A stretch of DNA of 64,000 bases. It comes from Prostheceraeus crozeri (taxonomy: Eukaryota; Platyhelminthes; Polycladida; Euryleptidae). Location of the stretch: positions 124,001 through 188,000 of the forward strand of contig CAJQUW010005575.1 of assembly GCA_907163375.1 (NCBI GenBank), in the 5' to 3' direction. The position numbers and the translations under genes were made by a program. Positions 21,832 through 34,364 of this stretch are shown piece after piece; positions within the stretch are counted from its first letter, which is position 1, and every line of letters starts with the position of its first letter. The notes below the pieces were generated by a model. That model had not been told where the DNA came from, ran no database searches, and worked only from the letters and a program-made list of their open reading frames with translations.

Positions 21832-24303
21832 TAGTGATCCCGTGGCAAAATCAAGGACAAAATGTGCAACGATGACTCATCGCCGTGACCTCGCCTGACC
21901 TTAGGTCCAATTCCTAATTCCAATCACGCGCCTTACCGTCCCGCGTCATGAAATACGTGATGTGACTACTGCTGGTTTTATAAATAGTGCTAAAAACGGG
22001 GAAATGTGAAGGCGTGATGTATTACTGAGTGTATTGTAATGAGACTACAAGCAGAGGAAGGAGTGACCTTGACCTGATCTTAGCCGGAGAGGTATGAATC
22101 GGGTATGTGTTAAGACCATAAGCAGAGAAGGGATTTTGTCCAGGATGGAGCATGTTTTGTGTTATGTCGTGCAGAAGTGGATGTCTCTTGTCAACCGTTA
22201 CCACTGATCTCTGACTGTAAGATGTGATGGGAAACTATGTCACTAGATGCATGTGGTGAGAAGAGAAAAGGTCATTCGCCTCTCTCTCTCACCAGATGAC
22301 TCCAAAAACCGGGATTCCGTAGGAAAGCAAGGCAGATTTTTCGATTGCCGCACTCACCTAAGTTGTCGGTGTGAGTGGAGAGCCAGCAGATGGCCTGGAG
22401 ATCAGGCCATCGTAGTAGGCCTAAACTTTAAAGGCATGGTTCTCTGCTTGTAGGAATCGGATGGACTTCGTTCAACGCTTGTTTGAAAGGTCATGATTCG
22501 GGTCAAGTCATAGACTACTTATACAATTTCATAAGTAGTGCTTAAATGCCGAAAAATTTAAATTCGCTATTTTTGGAGGTTTTCCAGGGTTTGTGACCCT
22601 GCTGAAGTCAACCAAGGCGTTTGTAAGTGTGTATGAGTTCTGATTGGACGAGCGAGGATTCCTAGCTCATAAAACATCCACTATAAAGAAGAGAGTTGAC
22701 TTTCATGGTCACATTTGCCTTTAGGAAGTGTCAGTGGCTCTGCTATCAGGCCATTTCTCAAACTCACTGAAGGGGTGTATGGTAAGGAGGTTTTCGGTGT
22801 AATACTTCCTGTTGGTGATTTCGAGACAGTGGTGAAGTTCGGGAGTATCGTACGGGACGTTGTTAGCTTTAATCCTTGTGAAACCTCTCTGCGTTTTGTT
22901 TTACAAGTTTTCGTCTCAACGGCATACTCTGACCACCAGGACGACATTGTGACAGGTTACTTTATAAAATTTCCATTGCACCGAATGACTCATTATTGAG
23001 CAGCGTTGTGTGTAAAATTCCTCTGGCTTGAGATCATTTACTGCCTCAGATAACTGCTCGTCATCATTTTGTCTGTAGACAACAATCCCACGAAGTTCAT
23101 GATCACAGCTGTACCTTGTATTCTAACTGAGTATCCAAGGGACCAATTCTTCATCTCATAGTTCAAGACTTCTCAGTGGTGTTGTACTGTCACTCAGTGA
23201 AAGGTCAAATCTATTCAAGATTCACACATTATTTCAAGACTAAGTTTGACGAAATTTGGTGAATTTGGAAAAATTGGAAATTGTTGGGTGAAAGAATAGA
23301 AGTACCGCCAACAGTAGTCTGTGGATGAACGTCAAATATGTCGAATATGAAGTGAATCCGAATTTCGGGGAATTCAAAATACCAATAAAACACAAGTATG
23401 TCGGGCAGTGCCAATTGATAGCAACTTTCGTGTGGGAGAGGAAAGTAACACGGGCCGGAGGTTGTCCGCCCCTGATTTAAATAATGATAAATATTCCTTC
23501 CCTTATCCCAGAAGAATGATGCTGTACGTCTTTTTCGTACAGTGTACACTGAAAACTTTCCAATTCCAAAACATGTTTTATTTCGTTTTTACGTTAAGAA
23601 GAGTAGTATGTATTTTACGCGCCTGCGACCCCCCTAAATCGGGGGTGCCATATACATATGTCACCCCGATTTGGGTGGTTTCAGACGCGTGAAATATCTT
23701 GAATCATAGCTATCTTCATCAGTCATGATAAGCATGAAAGATTGTAATTCAGTTGAAGGATCATTTAAACTGATACTGGATTGATTTATATCAGAAATAT
23801 TTTCAATATTTCTATAATTGTCTTTCTTATTCCAAAGATTCAAATTATCATTTGAGTTGCTAAAAATTGCTTCATAGATTGCACTTGACACCATCTTACA
23901 CTAATTTCATATTGTTTTGTTAAACATGATAAAGGACTTCCCTGATTAAGTGGTACCCGCATAATTCATTTCAACATGACTGGTCAAGTGATTCTATTGA
24001 TAAGATTAGAGTGCAGTAACATCCCGATTTACGCAAGAGATGCGTTCCTGGAAATCGTTTTGTAGTGATCCCGTGGCAAAATCAAGTGCAAAATGTGCAA
24101 CGATGAGTCATCGCCCGTGACCTCGCGTGACCTTAGGTTACCGTCCTGCGTCATGAAATACGTGATGTGACTACTGCTGGTTTTATAAGTAGTGCTAAAA
24201 ACGGAAAATGTGAAGGCTTGATGTATTACTGAGTGTCATGTGATGAAACTACAAGCAGAGGCAGGAGTAACCTTGACCTGACTTTTCCGGGGTTGAGACT
24301 ACA
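21832..24303. repeat. 2.23-kb repeat, left copy: order T-a-b-T
   Basis: The block TAGTGATCCCGTGGCAAAAT (T) occurs at 21,832 and again in direct orientation at 24,063, 2,231 bases apart. Between them lie segment a (to 23,000) and segment b (23,001-24,062). The whole matches 31,650-33,901 in inverse orientation at very high identity, but there the order is b-T-a, so the two loci are circular permutations. The simplest reading is two truncated head-to-tail copies here. The 94-codon frame 22,715-22,999 and the 77-codon minus frame 23,661-23,894 are shared with the partner but match no family I know. Confidence 0.85.
23618..23691. repeat. Perfect hairpin in segment b
   Basis: CCTAAATCGGGGGTGCCATA and its near-inverse TATGTCACCCCGATTTGG form a long stem with outer arms GCGCCTGCGAC and TTTCAGACGCG. 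The partner copy is at 33,206-33,283. It looks like a tiny foldback element held inside the larger repeat. Confidence 0.75.
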
Positions 24304-27300
24304 ATGTCATCTCTTCTATCGCTCGGTCATGTTCTCCCAACCACTTTCCTGTTTGTCTCATATACAATGTATATGCGAGATGAACTGTATCTATCTAAAT
24401 GAATCAAAGGTAGACATTCATGTGCCAAGCGCACACATGAAACATAATTGTCTCTTCTTCACTGAACAAACTGTTTTGATGAGAACACACTTTACCGTAG
24501 TAGAATCATCAAACGAAGAATTCATGTGAATATCAATAAGCTGCTATACTTTGAGTGAATAATCAAGTGCATTGATATGTGTTATGACATTAGTACTAAA
24601 AATGTGTGATATAAGAAACAAACCAACAGAATTGTGCATCAATTCTGTTCATTGTTAAACCTTGACAAATGAGTTATTCAAACTTATATTATGATCAGAT
24701 TCCCATTATGCGCGCATATATAGAAAACAACATACTTCAAAATCAGTTTGTACAATAGTAGTCATTGCTACAATGTCCATGAACACACTTTACCGCAGTA
24801 GAATCATCAAACGAAGAATTCATGTGTACATCAATCAATAAGCTGCTATAATTTAAGTGACTAATCAAGTGCATTGATATGTGTTATGACATTAGTACTA
24901 AAAATGTGTAATATAAGAAACAAACCAACAACAGCATTGTGCTATCAATAGTCAGTGTAAAAACATTTTCATGTAGATGAGATCACAGTCCTAAACCTAT
25001 ACTGCAATCACTTTTAAAGTGTTGAAACACTGCAACAACTAATCAGCTTACACAATCAGCTCAACAGTATAGAGTGATGCATCACATTAAAAACATGATG
25101 AGTTAAGTTAGTTGATCAAGATACATAATTGCATGTGTCAAAGTGTTTCACTTCATCGTTGAACTATCAGGAGTATCACGTGCATCACTGCGTTTTCAAT
25201 GACCAAATACATGTAGGATGTGAAACTAAGATATCTGTTTCAACAAAGTCTGTGAAGTTTAAACGAGTTCACTCTGAAGTTGAAAATCTCGTCGATATGA
25301 ATATCTCATTATATAAAGTTTTAACAGTAAAGCATTGAGTATCACGTCTCTTGAATATGAGTAAACTAAGAACGGGAGGCATGTATGCGAAAACTCATAC
25401 TTGTATTATGTGGGAGTTGTTTGGGATATGCAGTCAGATTGAAAATCATTAGAGACAGTAGAAACGCCTTGATGGTTTGCAACCACGAAAGTGGATGAAT
25501 GAATACACAACACTGTTTCACCAATCAGTACCGTCGGTGTTAGAAGTGACACAAGTAAAGTTTTTTATGTTGGGTTGTTGAAACATTGTGGAAATTGATA
25601 AGTTTTAGATTCAGTTCAACTTTATAGAGTGTTTAAAGGTAGACATGGTTTAAATTAAAAACAACTTCGTGTTGGTTTGGATGATGACAAAGTGTTAGAT
25701 CATTGAGCTATCAAAGATTACTAGGATAGGGTCATATGAGATCAGGAAAGTGCATCACTTCGTTCTAAATGCTTTTCACAATAAACGTTCACATGAGTTC
25801 TGTGGGATGTGAAACTATGAGATGTACAAGTTTTTGTGGAAGTTAAAACGACAGAGTAATGTTGGTGTCTCAACCTATGAAACAGTAAAGCATTGAACAT
25901 CACGTCTCTTGAGTATGAGTAAACTAAAAGCGTTAGGGCTGTGAATGGTGTATTGTAAATCAAAATTTAAAATGATAGAATCAAACTTGTAAACGACTAA
26001 CGAGTGTACTGAAAATCAAAAAGTGAATAGTATTGGAATGACAGAATCAAATGTGTAAACTGAAACATGCATCGAGTCAATCGATTTCATTCTAAACTAT
26101 GCGTATATTGAAATAATCAAACGTGCTGCCAATGTTGAATGCCAAGTTCCATCCGTGCATGGGTCTTGAAATTTATGTTTGTTCGTTGAAGTAAACGTGC
26201 ATGGACGAAAAGTATAGATATCATAACGTAGGTGAGTGTTAAAACGAGTTCATGTTGACCAGAGTTTTTGTGTAGAAGAGCACTTATGTAGTGCGTGAAC
26301 GTAATTTTGTATCGCACTTGTTTCTTACGAACGCCATATTTATTTCAGCGGTAGAGTGTAAGTAAAACTGCACCATTGAAGATCTCGTTGGAATGACGTT
26401 TAGTGTCAAGATTCTTGAGTTTTTAAATATGTAACAACACCATGTATCTCTCATGAGTGAGATGAATGTAGTAGGAACTGTGCTTGTTCAACTTTAAGAT
26501 GTTAAATTGCACAACTGAGGCATATATTTTTGAATGTAAGAAAGGATGTCAGAGCTAAGCAGGCATATGAAGCAACGTTCAATAAATGAATCTGATGTGT
26601 TTCTAAATGTGTATGTTGTTTTGACACATTCAACCTAGGTAAACGTGAAAGCAGTTATTTGAGTGACAAACCTCTAATACTGTTGTGATCGGTCATTACA
26701 ATTTGAAGAAAAGGAAATCCATTGAGCTGTATTATGTGTGTGTGTGAACTCAAAACAATGAGAAATATCTTAGTCTTAATGTGATGATCTTCTACGTTGT
26801 CTAATGTTTGATTTGGTTATACACTGAAGTTGTTCAAGACACTAGTCGCTCACACTTAAACATTGATAGTTGTGTGTGCTTTGAACGACATGTCTCATGG
26901 GTTATGCTGCAATCATACTGTCTATCTTGCAAAGTTGTTTGATGACAGTTGTGTACATTGCATACAAAAAGCTACATTTCGATTTTGAAAGTAACCTGAT
27001 CAGTGTTTCTAAATCAATGGTAGCTGCTAGCCTCAAGTATAAACAGCAATGTCTATCCAACACATGTGTATTGTTTCATTCAACGACTTAAATGTAAGAC
27101 ATCGAAATGAAATACCCAAGTTTAACTTTATTGTATTGAACATGAAACCTGTAAGTGAGATGGATAAGAATAATCGTTGATATATGTAGTTAGACCTTAT
27201 TTCATGACAGGAGAGTTTCAAACGTTTACAAGTCGCAGAGGTAAATGTGTAACTAGGATTAACCAAACGATGTTTACCAAGTGAGATTTCCATGACATCG

Positions 27301-27473
27301 AAATGGAAAATGCAAACCAAGTGTGATATGAAAGTGCAGAGATGAATATATAAAAGTTTTGTATACGGAAGTTTTTAGGTGCATGGGTGTGTTGCACACC
27401 TCTGCTGTGAATGAAGTCAACAATACAATGTCAAGTGCATTCTTGGACACGTCAATGACAAGGATGCATTCCT

Positions 27474-27830
27474 GAAGTCCATAATCCAAGGGTAGGGTTC
27501 TCTACGATTGGATTTAGGGATATAGCGTTTTATATAACATACATCAATGATAATTGTTGTTGTAGAGTGTATACATGCATTTGCTAACTCAACTATTTAT
27601 GAATGACATACTTCGATAGATAAATTGCTAAAGTCCATCATCTAAAGGGTAGGGCTACCTACCGTTGGATTTAGGGTTTTATGTAACACAAGTTAATGTT
27701 AACCGTTAGTGTATAGTACATTTATTAACTTAACCATTTGTGAATGACATAGCTAAATTGCTAAAGTTCATAATCTAAAGGGTAGGATTATCTACGGTTG
27801 GATTTAGGGATTTAGCGTTTTGGATAACAC
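27474..27830 (+). repeat. Three hairpin modules ending TTGGATTTAGGG
   Basis: Modules at about 27,474, 27,629 and 27,761 share AA(A/T)GT(C/T)CAT-ATC-AA-GGGTAGG, TCTACG-TTGG and TTTAGGG, followed by GCGTTTT in two of them. Each can fold as a short stem. Spacing is about 130-155 bases. Two further relatives are at 28,795-28,935. Confidence 0.7.
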
Positions 27831-28794
27831 AAAATAACGATCTCTTTTAGTGTAGAATACATGCAACACATGATGCATATGTTCGCTTTATAGAATGACT
27901 GGACGTAAGATTCAATTTCATACTCATTCAGTTATACACTTTACATTTGATGCAGTCAGCTGAAATGTGATTGATACATGTTAAATAGAAGAGTTGAATA
28001 CATTGTATGTATTCTAGTGATTGGAATAATAAGTGTGTAAAGAGTTGATTAGGAAAATATATAATAGTCAACGTATGAAAGTTTCTTGTTATCCAAGCTA
28101 GCAATATGCAAACATCATTCATCAGTCAGTGTTGTACTTTAACATCCATGTTTTGTACAAAGTAGGATTCGTCGGACGTGTTATGACGAATGGTTGGGTA
28201 AATTCATGAAGCTTTGAGTAACACAAGCCAAGTATTAAAACGAAAAGCACAAGTGAGAAAAAATTTGTGACATTAAAGACTTAAGTTTATCGTGCTAAAC
28301 ACAAGTTAATGATGATGGATAGGAATAAGCGATGTAATTAATGTCTTGTCTCACATGTGTTTTACTCATACGTTTGCTGCAATCATCATGTGAACATCAT
28401 GGTGACAGAACTGTAAATCTCACCAGTATGACTTTTACAATGTGAAGCATCTTGAAACTATAGGTAGATAATGACCAAAGAGTAAATAAAACCTAAGTGT
28501 TATTCAGGGTCATACAGAAGTTTAGGATTCTACAACGCTTGTAGTGTTGATATGAATGTTGTTCGACAGATTGGAACCGTTAAATGATCTGCTGATATGA
28601 TTTACAGTGAACAAAAAAATCAGTAAGAGGAGTGATAGAAAAACGTCTTCACAAATGCAGACAAGTGAAAACTCTACTAATTGACTGCATGCCTTTTGTC
28701 ATCCATCATCGTAATGAATTTAGTCCAAGCAAGTTACATGAATGTTAAAAGTCGTACGCTGACAGACATAAGTTTACTAAATTATACAGAAAAA

Positions 28795-28935
28795 CTCCTA
28801 AATCACTAAATCCATAGGATAGGTATCCCTATGTTAAGATTTAGGGATTTAGCGTTTTAAAAGTGCAAGTTACATAGATAAATCATTAAGTCCATAGCAT
28901 AGTCAACCCTATGACAAGACTTAGCGTTTTATATG
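28795..28935 (+). repeat. Two further hairpin modules of the TTTAGGGATTTAGCG type
   Basis: AAATCC-ATAGGATAGG and TATCCCTATG-GATTTAGGG pair as a stem, and GATTTAGCGTTTT follows. A second, shorter version (TCCATAGCATAG with CCCTATGAC and TTAGCGTTTT) lies about 85 bases on. Confidence 0.65.
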
Positions 28936-29356
28936 ATCCATGTTAGCGATATCTGTTCGTGTAGAATGTGACTCAATGAGTTTAGTCAGATAATGTATCA
29001 TCAACTTCATCCACTTGGTTATATGATGAAGAAAGTGTGAGATATAAGTGCAGTGTATTGAAAGAGATCTCATAAAGTTAAGATCGCATAGTAGTAACAT
29101 GGTAGTAATAAGTAAAATGAAAAGTTCTTTTGCAACAGATGAGTGATGCAGGTATTAACTTGAGCTTGCAGTGAAATGAATGGGTAGTGTAAGAAACTGT
29201 ACGACTCATAGTTGTTGTATACACATTAGAGTATCATATTAGATGAAAACCAATGTTAAGATAAGCTTGCATTGCAAAGTTTAATGAATAGGTAATGCAA
29301 CAAACTGGTTGAATCAGTAACGTAGTTACAAGAAACAGCAGTAGCATATCGAGATA

Positions 29357-30332
29357 CAGTAGTATTCGGATAACTCGTCACCTCTGGGGAGCGGCCAAAC
29401 ATGACGAGTTATCTTATTTGACGAGTATTCCGAAGTTGTTATTTTAATGATAAGGCTAACCACTTACATTGAATGCATATTAATGATATTTGAAATATAG
29501 TATAATATCACAGCTACACCGCCAACTTCATCCCTAGTACATGTACGTGTACATGCATGTAATACAGTACTTACAAAGCTTAACCTGTTAGATAGTACAT
29601 GTGTATATGTACATGTAGGCCTATATGTATTAAACTTGCCTGCTATCCCTGCTTCCTACTACGTGTATGTAGGTGAATATACAGTACAGTACAGTACTAT
29701 CTGTAACAGTTTGCAGTACAGTACTATTTGTAAACAGTGTCAGCTGTACACAACGGTGACAGACTGTACAAATGGTGGTATTGTTTTATTTCTCCCCAAA
29801 TACATCTAGGCCTACCTTTGATCATCTAGAGACTGTAATCTGATTGAATCATCATATGTAGCTCAATCATCATCTCAGCTAGCCTTTGAGATGCAAATGA
29901 GTTACATGATCTCGTGTGCAGACTTTTTCTATATGCAGAATTCCATATAAGGTATTTTTCAGCGTTTCACTTCAATATAAGGAAATCCATAGAGGGAATC
30001 TACCTGAATGTGTCATGTTATTCTGTATGTAGGCTGCTACTTAAAAATTCTAAGTTAATCAGTAATAATTTAATTTTTCTTGTTGTTGGTAAGAAATGAA
30101 ATTCATGTACACTGTATCAAATTAAGGTACACGGCTCTCTGGTACACGGATAGTGATAGCCCAAACCAGTGGCCTACTGTTAAGCTAAACAAGTGCGAAA
30201 GAAATATTGACGAATTATCCGAAGAAACTTTCTTTTTGGACTATTTTCTATTACAAGTTACGAGTTATCGGGTTTGACGAGTTAAGTGTGAATGACGAGT
30301 TCTCCGGGTGACGAGTTATCCGAATACTACTG
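29357..30332. mobile_element. pogo/Tigger-like non-autonomous element
   Basis: The termini CAGTAGTATTCGGATAACTC and its exact inverse at 30,308-30,332 are flanked by TA on both sides (29,355-29,356 and 30,333-30,334). Starting with CAGT and using TA fits the pogo/Tigger group. The 976 bases hold no transposase. TGACGAGT words recur near both ends (left at 29,402 and 29,421; right at about 30,276, 30,293 and 30,308), probably binding sites. It is inserted in the 7.3-kb tract. Confidence 0.85.
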
Positions 30333-31514
30333 TAGTATCATACAGCATTAGGACTGTTGGCTTATGAAAGCAAGTCATGTAAAAGCTAAATTGAAGTAGC
30401 TTGTGTAGTTGATGAAAACAAGATACTATGAATGTGAACGTAGGGATAACATGAAATGGAGTATGCGCTGAAATGATTGTATGCCGACTGTATATGAAAA
30501 GCTATTTCCAAAAGCAAATGACTGACATGAATTTATGAAGAGTTAATGTGTTGCAAGCCTTTCATACTGATGAGGTTGACTGGAAGAAATGATTGTTGTC
30601 GTAAATGTGGAATTCAGCATATGTTAGCTACTCCTAAAGTTTTTATTTGTCAAGATTGAATGCAAAGTATCACATCATGTTTATAGATGAAAAGCGTTAG
30701 AGAATAAATATCTTTACAGGGTTTGAGTTTATAGGATAGAACACATGAAACAGTCACACTATGTAAATAAAAGTTAAAGAAAGGGTCACAGTTGATTTAT
30801 ATCTGAAAGCTGATGAAAGGTAGCTTTGATAGACTTCACATGGGTTGTTATGTAGAATGAATTGATATTCATAAATGGAAGTATGATGTATTGAGAAAGT
30901 ATTTCTAAGCCTTTCGTATGAGTTTTCATAAGTTGAGAAATGACTGTCTCCATAAGTGCAGATGAAAAGTATTTAGTTAGCGTACATTATCTTTCAGGGA
31001 TGATTGAACTCAAGTATTGTTATGCAGTTTGTCTTGTGATGATATTTTGTATTGAACACTGCATCAAGTCACAAGTATGGGTATGAAGTATAATAGAATG
31101 TTTCATTCACAAGTTGAGAATATAGGAAACACAAAGCATTGGTTGTATGTCATAAAGGGAAATGTAAGTAACTTATAGAGTGACACAGTCGATGTGTATG
31201 TGAAAGTATGTTAACGTATAAATCCTATCCGAGAAATAGTATTGGGTCACTGTGTAGATGTCTCAATAACGTTTCATGGTTGTATTAGAATAAATCTGGT
31301 CAGTTGGGTAGTTCTCCCTTTACTTTTTTCTTTACATTCTCTTTCTCTCCATGCCTGCCTGTGTGTATTTTCTTCTTTGTATCTGGTTGAGTGAGTGTTG
31401 TGACTTTTTAAGTTGTTTTCCTTTAGAGTATAGAGTATTCATTTCCTATGAAATATGATAATAGGAATATATTAAGGGTAGTATGTTTGTATATTTCAAG
31501 AGGTATAGTATCAT

Positions 31515-31627
31515 GGTTAGCAAGGTAGCAGCTGTCACATTTATTGCACACACTTATACCTATACTTTATTGCACTGACACACACATACATGGAATTCGT
31601 TCACACGGACCTGCTACCTTGCTAACT
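31515..31627. repeat. Stem-loop next to the right inverted repeat
   Basis: TTAGCAAGGTAGCAG at about 31,514 and CTGCTACCTTGCTAA at about 31,611 are exact inverses with an 80-base loop. The structure lies 20 bases before the edge of the 31,650 repeat copy. Confidence 0.75.
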
Positions 31628-31649
31628 CAACTATGATGACTCAACTCAA

Positions 31650-33901
31650 CTCAATAATGAGTCATTCGGTGCAATGGAAATTTTATAAAGTAACCTGTCA
31701 CAATGTCATCCTGGTGGTCAGAGTATGCCGTTGAGACGAAAACTTGTAAAACAAAACGCAGAGAGGTTTCACAAGGATTAAAGCTAACAACGTCCCGTAC
31801 GATACTCCCGAACTTCACCACTGTCTCGAAATCACCAACAGGAAGTATTACACCGAAAACCTCCTTACCATACACCCCTTCAGTGAGTTTGAGAAATGGC
31901 CTGATAGCAGAGCCACTGACACTTCCTAAAGGCAAATGTGACCATGAAAGTCAACTCTCTTCTTTATAGTGGATGTTTTATGAGCTAGGAATCCTCGCTC
32001 GTCCAATCAGAACTCATACACACTTACAAACGCCTTGGTTGACTTCAGCAGGGTCACAAACCCTGGAAAACCTCCAAAAATAGCGAATTTAAATTTTTCG
32101 GCATTTAAGCACTACTTATGAAATTGTATAAGTAGTCTATGACTTGACCCGAATCATGACCTTTCAAACAAGCGTTGAACGAAGTCCATCCGATTCCTAC
32201 AAGCAGAGAACCATGCCTTTAAAGTTTAGGCCTACTACGATGGCCTGATCTCCAGGTCATCTGCTGGCTCTCCACTCACACCGACAACTTAGGTGAGTGC
32301 GGCAATCGAAAAATCTGCCTTGCTTTCCTACGGAATCCCGGTTTTTGGAGTCATCTGGTGAGAGAGAGAGGCGAATGACCTTTTCTCTTCTCACCACATG
32401 CATCTAGTGACATAGTTTCCCATCACATCTTACAGTCAGAGATCAGTGGTAACGGTGGACAAAAGACATCCACTTCTACACGATATGACACAAAACATGC
32501 TCCATCCTGGACAAAATCCCTTCTCTGCTTGTAGTCTCACCCTCTCTCCCGGAGAGGTCAGGTCAAGGTCACTCACTCCTCCTGCCTCTGCTTGTAGTCT
32601 CAAGCCCGGAAAAGTCAGGTCAAGGTCACTCCTGCCTCTGCTTGTAGTCTCATCACATGACACTCAGTAATACATCAAGTCTTCACATTTTCCCGTTTTT
32701 AGCACTACTTATAAAACCAGCAGTAGTCACATCACGTATTTCATGACGCAGGACGGTAACCTAAGGTCACGCGAGGTCACGGGCGATGACTCATCGTTGC
32801 ACATTTTGCACTTGATTTTGCCACGGGATCACTACAAAACGATTTCCAGGAACGCATCTCTTGCGTAAATCGGGATGTTACTGCACTCTAATCTTATCAA
32901 TAGAATCACTTGACCAGTCATGTTGAAATGAATTATGCGGGTACCACTTAATCAGGGAAGTCCTTTATCATGTTTAACAAAACAATATGAAATGAGTGTA
33001 AGATGGTGTCAAGTGCAATCTATGAAGCAATTTTTAGCAACTTAAATGATAATTTGAATCTTTGGAATAAGAAAGACAATTATAGAAATATTGAAAATAT
33101 TTCTGATATAAATCAATCCAGTATCAGTTTAAATGATCCTTCAACTGAATTACAATCTTTCATGCTTATCATGACTGATGAAGATAGCTATGATTCAAGA
33201 TATTTCACGCGTCTGAAACCACCCAAATCGGGGTGACATATGTATATGGCACCCCCGATTTAGGGGGGGGGGTCGCAGGCGCGTAAAATACATACTACTC
33301 TTCTTAACGTAAAAACGAAATAAAACATGTTTTGGAATTGGAAAGTTTTCAGTGTACACTGTACGAAAAAGACGTACAGCATCATTCTTCTGGGATAAGG
33401 GAAGGAATATTTATCATTATTTAAACCAGGGGCGGACAACCTCCGGCCCGTGTTACTTTCCTCTCCCACACGAAAGTTGCTATCAATTGGCACTGCCCGA
33501 CATACTTGTGTTTTATTGGTATTTTGAATTCCCCGAAATTCGGATTCACTTCATATTCGACATATTTGACGTTCATCCACAGACTACTGTTGGCGGTACT
33601 TCTATTCTTTCACCCAACAATTTCCAATTTTTCCAAATTCACCAAATTTCGTCAAACTTAGTCTTGAAATAATGTGTGAATCTTGAATAGACTTGACCTT
33701 TCACTGAGTGACCTTACAACACCACTGAGAAGTCTTGAACTATGAGATGAAGAATTGGTCCCTTGGATACTCAGTTAGAATACAAGGTACAGCTGTGATC
33801 ATGAACTTCGTGGGATTGTTGTCTACAGACAAAATGATGACGAGCAGTTATCTGAGGCAGTAAATGATCTCAAGCCAGAGGAATTTTACACACTCAACGC
33901 T
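31650..33901. repeat. 2.23-kb repeat, right inverted copy: order a-T-b on plus strand
   Basis: Inverse of the 22-24 kb material: segment a 31,650 to about 32,590, T to 32,834, b to 33,901. Both shared frames recur here (31,651-31,935 minus, translation identical; 33,003-33,236 plus, one residue changed). T is expanded by three direct units of TGCTTGTAGTCTCA-type sequence at about 32,525-32,655. The lengths of a, T and b match the left locus within about a dozen bases. The copies are therefore recent relative to the tract between them. Confidence 0.85.
33206..33283. repeat. Perfect hairpin in segment b, right copy
   Basis: Inverse of 23,618-23,691 with a slightly longer G run. The stem bases are CCAAATCGGGGTGACATA and TATGGCACCCCCGATTT. 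Confidence 0.75.
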
Positions 33902-34364
33902 TTTAGTAGTGTTGACACCCGTTAGTGTTGTATCCTCAACGATCTTCTCTTGCTGCTAAGGACAGCCTCACTACTAGTGCAAGATCTTCTTATCTCTTCG
34001 TATATTTCTACTGTCGAGAGAAGTTTCCAGTCGAGAGTTTCCTTTTTCTGTCTGAAGATCAGCAACTTCGATTCCAATTAATATTTCTTTCCTTTCTTTT
34101 TCCAAGCTTTGTCGTTGGTGATAGGCAGAAGACGCTTGCTGATCTCGTCGAAATTCACCGTTCGCTTTTTGCATCAGCTCTACCGTTCTTCTCAACTTTG
34201 AGCAGCTCACTCGTAATGGGCACTTTGATAGCGCCACCTCTACGATTGATTTGAAAAAGATTTTTAACTTTATTTACAGATTAATTCACACTAATGCGGC
34301 AAAAACGAATAATATTTGAGTAGTTGAATACATAATGTAGAGCTAGAGTTACATTTCTTATTTC
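33902..34364. other. Stretch with one weak minus-strand frame
   Basis: An 87-codon minus-strand frame (33,974-34,237) is rich in Arg, Lys, Glu and Gln and could be a helical exon piece, but no family was recognised. Nothing else was seen in this interval. Confidence 0.25.

Larger units (their letters stand above)
24304..31649. other. 7.3-kb G-skewed tract of diverged tandem repeats
   Basis: No gene was recognised. The tract lies exactly between the inverted 2.23-kb repeats. Old tandem structure is visible: a 160-base block at 24,483-24,637 recurs at 24,781-24,942, and AACAGTAAAGCATTGA plus CACGTCTCTTGA recur at 25,323 and 25,881. Several hairpin modules follow (separate entries). In most lines G clearly outnumbers C on the plus strand. 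Frames are short and unrelated to known proteins. Confidence 0.55.

Noticed and set aside
22715-22999. 94-codon frame identical in the two inverted repeat copies
   Set aside because: Identity reflects recent duplication of the DNA, not selection. No family resemblance and the nucleotide sequence is equally alike outside the frame.
21832-33901. Herpesvirus-like layout, a unique region between inverted repeats
   Set aside because: No viral genes occur in the repeats or the tract. The repeats are permuted copies of a dispersed family also seen at 2.2 kb.
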